DNA of 39,301 bases from an uncultured Oscillospiraceae bacterium (GTDB lineage Bacteria > Bacillota_A > Clostridia > Oscillospirales > Oscillospiraceae), in assembly GCA_910579155.1 (NCBI GenBank), contig CAJTTS010000023.1:1-39301 (forward strand), in the 5' to 3' direction. Positions within the stretch are counted from its first letter, which is position 1. Each line of letters starts with the position of its first letter. Shown here piece by piece: positions 35,201-39,301 of the stretch. Made by a program: the position numbers and the translations under genes. The notes under the pieces are model-generated. The model was not told where the DNA came from, did no database searches, and was given only the letters and a program-made list of their open reading frames with translations.

Positions 35201-35566
35201 GGGCTGGTGCTGGACGAGCCCGAGGTGCTGTCCGCCATGGAGCACGCCGCCCAGGGCTACCGCTTCCTGCCCGTCAGCACGGGCCGGGGCGGCGCGGACT
35301 ACCTGGTCAGCGGGGAGCAGATGGACCTGCTGGACGAATACGTCACCGACACCCTGCGCGCCGCCGCCGGGGAGCTGGCCCGGGGCAACATCGACGCGGA
35401 CCCCTATTGGCACAGCGCGGACAAAAATCCCTGCCGTTGGTGCGATTACCGGGCGGCTTGCCATTTCGAGGAGGGCTGCGGCGACGCGAAACGCTACCGG
35501 CGCGGGGTACGGGCGGCGGAATTCTGGAACTGGCTGACCCGAAAGGAGGACGGACATGGCGATTGA
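32270..35566 (+). CDS. addB: AddB subunit of the AddAB helicase-nuclease
   Basis: A 1098-residue subunit of the enzyme that resects double-strand breaks and recognises Chi. The C-terminal RecB-like nuclease has VVDYKTGKK (D899, K901) and a GLQMLLYLFAL helix. The four iron-sulfur cysteines are C743 (NSCHFSHF), C1055, C1058 and C1064 (PCRWCDYRAAC), with the C-x2-C-x5-C spacing of AddB. The helicase-like N-terminal half is inactive in this family, but Bacillus AddB still has a Walker A (GRSGSGKT). Here the corresponding MLDLLYARAGQDIRGELL has lost the GKT core. The start follows AAAGGGGG. Its stop overlaps addA by 11 bases. Confidence 0.93.
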   Translation: MLDLLYARAGQDIRGELLERMGRSPARRRLLIVPEQYSHESERAMCAALGSGASMKCEVLSFTRLAGRLTDAAGGGAAPMLDAGGRMLLIYAALRRVSDALTTYRAPSRKPAFLTGLLATVDECRSYRVEPESLISAGEELGGRQGDKLRDLGMIYAAYQAMEAQGAADPRGRLDRLAVQLQDTRWGAGMAFYVYGFTDFTPQEEQVLSALMAQGELTVAFVCDAGDDRLGVFQPAFRASRRLVRLARENGAFLLEETLDRPLARHPSLVFLEQNLFGSMPEGGWNGECAVTRAAAATPRQEVEWCAAEILRLLREEDYRCREIAVCARKLDGYGELIESVFARYGVPVFLSAMEDVLEKPVLALVTSALAAVAEDYPYEELFRYLKTGLTGITDEERDLLENYVLTWDLKGSAWTRKKPWDMHPEGYGQTFREGDAEFVARLDGLRRKVVAPLEALRKNKDKTGKGRALALYRLLDDIDLPTRLAQRADSLEARGDRNGAAQYRQLWDILVGGLEQCALLLGDAELELEEFSRLFSLVLSQYDVGAIPVSLDAVTVGDAPRMAHKEVKALFLLGADSNSIPDCSVSPGLFTDQDRDVLAAMEVELAPRQEDKLRREMTIAYETCARPSRRLYVSYAAGAGEGQRAPCFLWERLAALFPDAPVAEAGAPLVRLAAPDAALELAGRDPAVADALRQVPGLAPRVERIQNAAHWRRGRLSRPAVDELFGTVVPMSATRLDLVNSCHFSHFLRFGLKAKPRQRAAFRPSDYGTFVHDVLENTLCLVKNEGISLDDADEVRRLSQQSADRYEREVLAGLEDEPARFRYLFGRMKQAALAVVQSVCAELSASDFTPAAFELGFGPGKELPPVEVERGVRLRLTGYVDRVDEWMHGGKRYLRVVDYKTGKKSFDFADVEDGRGLQMLLYLFALSREGRRVFGDQEIVPAGVLYVPARTPLVDGERGMSDEEIQKSRDRLMRRQGLVLDEPEVLSAMEHAAQGYRFLPVSTGRGGADYLVSGEQMDLLDEYVTDTLRAAAGELARGNIDADPYWHSADKNPCRWCDYRAACHFEEGCGDAKRYRRGVRAAEFWNWLTRKEDGHGD

Positions 35567-38500
35567 GTTGACCAGGCAGCAGCAGGCCGCGGTGGACGAC
35601 CGGGGCGGGGACCTGCTGGTGTCCGCCGCCGCCGGGTCGGGCAAGACCCGGGTACTGGTGGAGCGGCTGATGGCGCGGGTGGAGCAGGGGGAGGACATCG
35701 ACCGCTTCCTGGTCATCACTTTCACCAACGCCGCCGCCGCCGAGCTGCGCGACCGCATTGCCTCCGCCATCCATGCCCGGCTGGCCCGGCGGCCGGGGGA
35801 TAAGCACCTGCGCCGCAACGCCACGTTGGTATATAAGGCCCCCATCTGCACCATCGACGCGTTCTGCCTGGACTTCCTGCGCCAATGGGGCCATCTGGCA
35901 GATCTGGACCCGGATTTCCGCCTGTGCGACGAGGGGACGGGGGACGAGCTGCGCCGCCGCGCCCTGGAGGAGGTGCTGGAGGGACGGTACGCCCAAATTG
36001 GGGAGGACGCGCCCTTCGCCGCCCTGGTGGACGCCCTGGCGGGGGAGCGGGACGACCAGACCCTGGAGGATGTGATCCTGGACGTCCACCGGCGGGTCCA
36101 GGCCCAGGCCGACCCGGTGAAGTGGCTGAGGTCGCGTAAGGAAGATTTCGCGCTGCCGGTGGGCGCCGGCCCGGAGGACACCCCCTGGGGGAAGGCCCTG
36201 CTGGCCGACGGCCTTGAACTGGCGGATTACTGGCTGGAGGCCATGACCGCCCTGCGAAACGAAATCGCCTGGGACAATCTGCTGGACAAAAATTACGGCC
36301 CCACTCTGGAGGAGACCATCGGCGGTCTGGAAAAGCTCCGCGCCGCCCTGAACGGGGGCTGGGACGACGCAGCGGCCTGCTTCCCTGTCCCCTTCCCCCG
36401 GCCGGGGATGAAGCGGGGGGAGTTTAACGAGATGCTGAAAACCCGGATGGCTACCATGAGAGACCAGTGCAAGGCCCAGATCAAGAAGCTGGGGGAGCGG
36501 TTCGACGTGACGGCGGGGCAGGCTATGGACGACCTGCGGGCGGTGGGTCCGGCCATGACCGCCCTGCTGGAGGTGGCGGCCCAGTTCGACGGGGCGTTTA
36601 TCCGGCTGAAGCAGCGCCGCCATCTCATCGACTTCGCCGACGGGGAGCACCTGGCGGCGCGGCTGCTCACCAACCCGGATGGAACGCCCTCCGATCTGGC
36701 CCGGGACGTGGGAAAGCAGTTCCGGGAGATCATGGTGGACGAGTACCAGGACACCAATGCGGTGCAGAACGCCATTTTCGGGGCGCTGTCGGCGGGGGAC
36801 AACCTGTTTATGGTGGGCGATGTAAAACAGTCCATCTACCGCTTCCGACTGGCGGAGCCGGGCATCTTCCTGGATAAGTATAAGCGCTTTTCCCCGGCGG
36901 CGCGGGCCGAGCCGGGGCAGGGACGGAAAATCCTGCTGTCGGACAACTTCCGCTCCCGTCCGGAGGTGCTGGACGGGGTCAACTTTATCTTCCGCAACGT
37001 GATGACCCGCGCCGCCGGGGAGCTGGACTACACCGAGGCCGAGGCCCTGCGGCCGGGGCGGGCGGACCTGCCGCCGGACGAGCGATACCGGGTGGAGCTG
37101 AACTGCGTGGACCTGTCCGCCCTGGCCGACGATGAGGGGAAGGAAAAGACGGACAAGGACCTGGTCACCGCCCGAACCGCAGCGCGGCGCATCCGGGAGC
37201 TGCTGGACAGCGGCCTGCCCGTGGGGGACCGCCCCGTCCGGGCGGAGGATGTCGTCATTCTCCTGCGCTCGCCGGGGCCAGTGCTGCGGCACTACGCCGC
37301 CGCCCTGGACGAGGCGGGCGTCCCCTGGTCCGCCGACGGCGGGCAGGAGTTTTTTGGAACCACGGAGATTTCCGTGGCAATCGCCTTGCTCCAGGTGTTG
37401 GACAACCCCCGGCAGGACGTGGCGCTGTTGGCGGCGCTGCGTTCCCCGCTGTTCGACTTCACCCCGGACCGGCTGGCCCGCCTCCGGGGGGTGGGGGAGG
37501 GGACAGTGTACGACTGCCTTGCCGCCGGGGCGGACCGGGGGGAGGAGGACTGTGTGGCCTTTCTGTCGCTCCTGGATGAGCTGCGGGAGCTGGCGGCGGA
37601 GGAGAGCAGCCACCGCTTGCTGTGGTATATCTACGGCAAGCTGGACGTGCCCAACCTGTTTGCCGCCCTGCCCGGCGGCGGTCGGCGGCGGGCCAACCTG
37701 ATGGCCCTGTACGACGAGGCGTGCCGGTTCGAGAGCGGCGGGCACCGGGGGCTGATGGCCTTCCTGCTCCACCTGAGCCGGATGGCGGAGAACGGCGTCC
37801 CCGTCCCCGTGCCGAAAAGCGAGGCGGGGGGTGTGCGCATCCTGTCCATCCACAAGTCCAAGGGGCTGGAGTTCCCGGTGGTGCTGGTGTGCGGGCTGGA
37901 CCGGCAGTTCAACGAGGCGGACGCCAAGTCCACCATCCTGTTCCACCCGGAGCTGGGGCTGGGACCCAAGCGCACCGACCGGGCGCGAGGGCTGCGGTAC
38001 ACCACCATTGCCCGGGACGCGGTGGTCCTGGCGCTGCGGCGGCAGCTCCGGGCGGAGGAGATGCGGCTTTTATACGTGGCCATGACCCGCGCCGAGCACA
38101 AGCTGATCCTGTTCACCGCCGTCAACGGCCGGGGCGGGAGCTTGGCCGCGCTGGCGGGACAGGCCCAATGCCCTCCGCCGCCCCGTCAGATGGGGGCGGC
38201 CCGGTCCATGGCGGAGTGGGTCCTTGTCCCCGTGCTGTGCCGGAGGGACAGCGCCCCCCTCTGGGCGGAGCTGGACGTCCCCCGGCCCGATTTCCCGGCG
38301 GACGAGGGCTATCCCTGGGATGTGCATATGCTGTCCGGAGCGGACTTCGAGCGGCCCCAGGGCGCGGGGGGCGGGGTGGCGGAAGCGCCCGCCGCCGCTC
38401 TGCCCGAAGATCTGGTGGACCGGCTGAGCTGGCGCTATCCCCACGCGGCTTCCGCAGCCATCGCCTCCAAGCTCACCGCCACCCAGCTCAAAGGGAGGGA

Positions 38501-39113
38501 AAAGGACGCGGAGGCGGCGGAGGACGGAGTGGAGTTGCGCCCCGCGCCCCCACAGGCCACCCGCCTGCAACCTCCGGTGTTCGAGGGAGAACGGCCCCTC
38601 ACCCCCGCCCAGCGGGGCACCGCCCTGCACATGGTGATGCAGTATCTGAACTATGACCACACCAATGATCTGCGGGAGATTTCGGACGAGATTGCCCGCC
38701 TGGTGGCCGGGCAGTACATTACCCCCCGGCAGGGGGAGGCGGTGAACCCGGCGGATATCCTGGCCTTTTTCCGCTCTGATCTGGGGCTGCGCCTGCGCCG
38801 CTCCAGCCGGCTGGAGCGGGAGTTCAAGTTTTCCCTGCTGGCGCCCGCAGAGGACTACTACCCCGGGGGGGAGCCGGGGGAGGAGGTGCTCCTCCAGGGC
38901 GTGGTGGACTGTTGGTTTGTGGAGGAGGACGGCACGGTGACGGTGGTGGACTTCAAGACCGACCGGGTGAGCGAGAACACCGTGAAGAGCCGCGCCGAGG
39001 ACTACCGCCCCCAACTGGACGCGTACACCCGGGCTCTGTCCCAGGCGGCGCAGGTGACGGTGCGCCGCCGGTGCCTGTGGTTTTTTGGCGTGGGCCACGA
39101 GGTGGAGCTGTAA
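35556..39113 (+). CDS. addA: AddA subunit: UvrD-like helicase and nuclease
   Basis: A 1185-residue 3'-5' helicase-nuclease. All superfamily 1A motifs are visible: Q-motif LTRQQQAAV, Walker A SAAAGSGKT (K30), FTNAAAAELRDRI (motif Ia), DEYQDTN (395-401), VGDVKQSIYRFR (motif III), NFRSRPEVL (IV), SIHKSKGLEFPVV (V) and LLYVAMTRAEHKL (VI). The C-terminal nuclease has VVDFKTDR (D1132, K1134) followed by YRPQLDAY. The start at 35556 lies inside the end of addB after AGGAGG, so the two subunits are made in step. With an intact AddA motor and both nuclease sites, the complex should be active. No terminator is evident before rpmE. Confidence 0.96.
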   Translation: MAIELTRQQQAAVDDRGGDLLVSAAAGSGKTRVLVERLMARVEQGEDIDRFLVITFTNAAAAELRDRIASAIHARLARRPGDKHLRRNATLVYKAPICTIDAFCLDFLRQWGHLADLDPDFRLCDEGTGDELRRRALEEVLEGRYAQIGEDAPFAALVDALAGERDDQTLEDVILDVHRRVQAQADPVKWLRSRKEDFALPVGAGPEDTPWGKALLADGLELADYWLEAMTALRNEIAWDNLLDKNYGPTLEETIGGLEKLRAALNGGWDDAAACFPVPFPRPGMKRGEFNEMLKTRMATMRDQCKAQIKKLGERFDVTAGQAMDDLRAVGPAMTALLEVAAQFDGAFIRLKQRRHLIDFADGEHLAARLLTNPDGTPSDLARDVGKQFREIMVDEYQDTNAVQNAIFGALSAGDNLFMVGDVKQSIYRFRLAEPGIFLDKYKRFSPAARAEPGQGRKILLSDNFRSRPEVLDGVNFIFRNVMTRAAGELDYTEAEALRPGRADLPPDERYRVELNCVDLSALADDEGKEKTDKDLVTARTAARRIRELLDSGLPVGDRPVRAEDVVILLRSPGPVLRHYAAALDEAGVPWSADGGQEFFGTTEISVAIALLQVLDNPRQDVALLAALRSPLFDFTPDRLARLRGVGEGTVYDCLAAGADRGEEDCVAFLSLLDELRELAAEESSHRLLWYIYGKLDVPNLFAALPGGGRRRANLMALYDEACRFESGGHRGLMAFLLHLSRMAENGVPVPVPKSEAGGVRILSIHKSKGLEFPVVLVCGLDRQFNEADAKSTILFHPELGLGPKRTDRARGLRYTTIARDAVVLALRRQLRAEEMRLLYVAMTRAEHKLILFTAVNGRGGSLAALAGQAQCPPPPRQMGAARSMAEWVLVPVLCRRDSAPLWAELDVPRPDFPADEGYPWDVHMLSGADFERPQGAGGGVAEAPAAALPEDLVDRLSWRYPHAASAAIASKLTATQLKGREKDAEAAEDGVELRPAPPQATRLQPPVFEGERPLTPAQRGTALHMVMQYLNYDHTNDLREISDEIARLVAGQYITPRQGEAVNPADILAFFRSDLGLRLRRSSRLEREFKFSLLAPAEDYYPGGEPGEEVLLQGVVDCWFVEEDGTVTVVDFKTDRVSENTVKSRAEDYRPQLDAYTRALSQAAQVTVRRRCLWFFGVGHEVEL

Positions 39114-39149
39114 GCCCGGCGAAAAGATTCGGAAATTTTAAAAAACCAC

Positions 39150-39178
39150 TTGCAATTTGACGGTGGGCATGATAAGAT
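39150..39178 (+). promoter_or_regulatory. rpmE promoter
   Basis: -35 TTGCAA (39150-39155), 17-base spacer ending in TGA, -10 TAAGAT (39173-39178), leaving a leader of about 60 bases. Confidence 0.65.
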
Positions 39179-39245
39179 ACGTTTTGCGTTTACAAGGAGA
39201 TTTTGCGCTCCTGGACTTTTGATCGACAGAAAGAGGTGAATCCCT

Positions 39246-39301
39246 GTGAAGGAAGGCATCCATCCCAAGTATCAGCAGACCACCATTACGTGCGCCTGCG
39301 G
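39246..39301 (+). CDS. rpmE: 50S ribosomal protein L31, N-terminal part only
   Basis: The first 18 codons, reading MKEGIHPKYQQTTITCAC (with GTG as the start codon), are those of L31, and the window ends within the gene. The CxC just before the window edge belongs to the zinc-binding (C+) form. GTG 39246 is preceded by AGAGGTG with a suitable gap. Confidence 0.9.
   Translation, partial: MKEGIHPKYQQTTITCAC

Overview
The window looks like chromosome of a GC-rich Clostridia, most likely Oscillospiraceae (Flavonifractor / Pseudoflavonifractor / Lawsonibacter type). The reasons are a clostridial pyruvate:ferredoxin oxidoreductase, the AddAB recombination nuclease instead of RecBCD, secreted proteins ending in three S-layer homology repeats, zinc-ribbon forms of S18 and L31, a PdaB-like deacetylase and a TnpV remnant. 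The genus is inferred from gene content and composition. No rRNA, tRNA or CRISPR array was seen.

Layout. (1) 1-1300 is visibly AT-rich accessory DNA: an XRE regulator, a broken Eco57I-type DNA methyltransferase and a TnpV gene, all on the minus strand. (2) From about 1300 the DNA becomes GC-rich, starting with comM (minus), whose 3' end is partly duplicated at the junction. nifJ follows on the plus strand. (3) 7036-10560 is a metal-resistance operon: a CadC-type sensor with its operator, a free-standing HMA metallochaperone, a SAM methyltransferase and a CadA-type Zn/Cd/Pb ATPase without its own HMA domain. (4) 10578-13890 is a serine operon, serC-YwqG family-serA. (5) 13902-24134 holds two inverted paralogues of a secreted transglutaminase-like/SLH protein. 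Between them lie an unrecognised gene pair, a COG0523 GTPase pair with a cytosolic transglutaminase-fold protein, a PdaB-like deacetylase, and a phosphopantetheinyl transferase overlapping a cytidylate-kinase-like gene. (6) 24135-31971 is minus-strand housekeeping: a VTT/DedA-like membrane protein, rpsF-ssb-rpsR, a MoxR-DUF58-transglutaminase operon, and infC-rpmI-rplT behind an attenuator. (7) 32212-39301 carries addB-addA and the start of rpmE on the plus strand.

How it works together. Most genes are core metabolism, translation and recombination. The parts most worth following up are metal handling (the four-gene cad operon, and the His-rich GTPase next to a GTPase fused to a YcgQ-like domain) and a concentration of four transglutaminase-fold proteins within 15 kb. 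Promoters of the sigma-A type (near TTGACA, 16-18 bp, TATAAT) and intrinsic terminators can be read for most units. At two places the terminator and the next promoter are physically merged. No intergenic gap exceeds 300 bp; the largest are the nifJ/comM gap (about 280 bp) and the infC/addB gap (about 300 bp), both annotated below. I see no clear, wholly new defence system.
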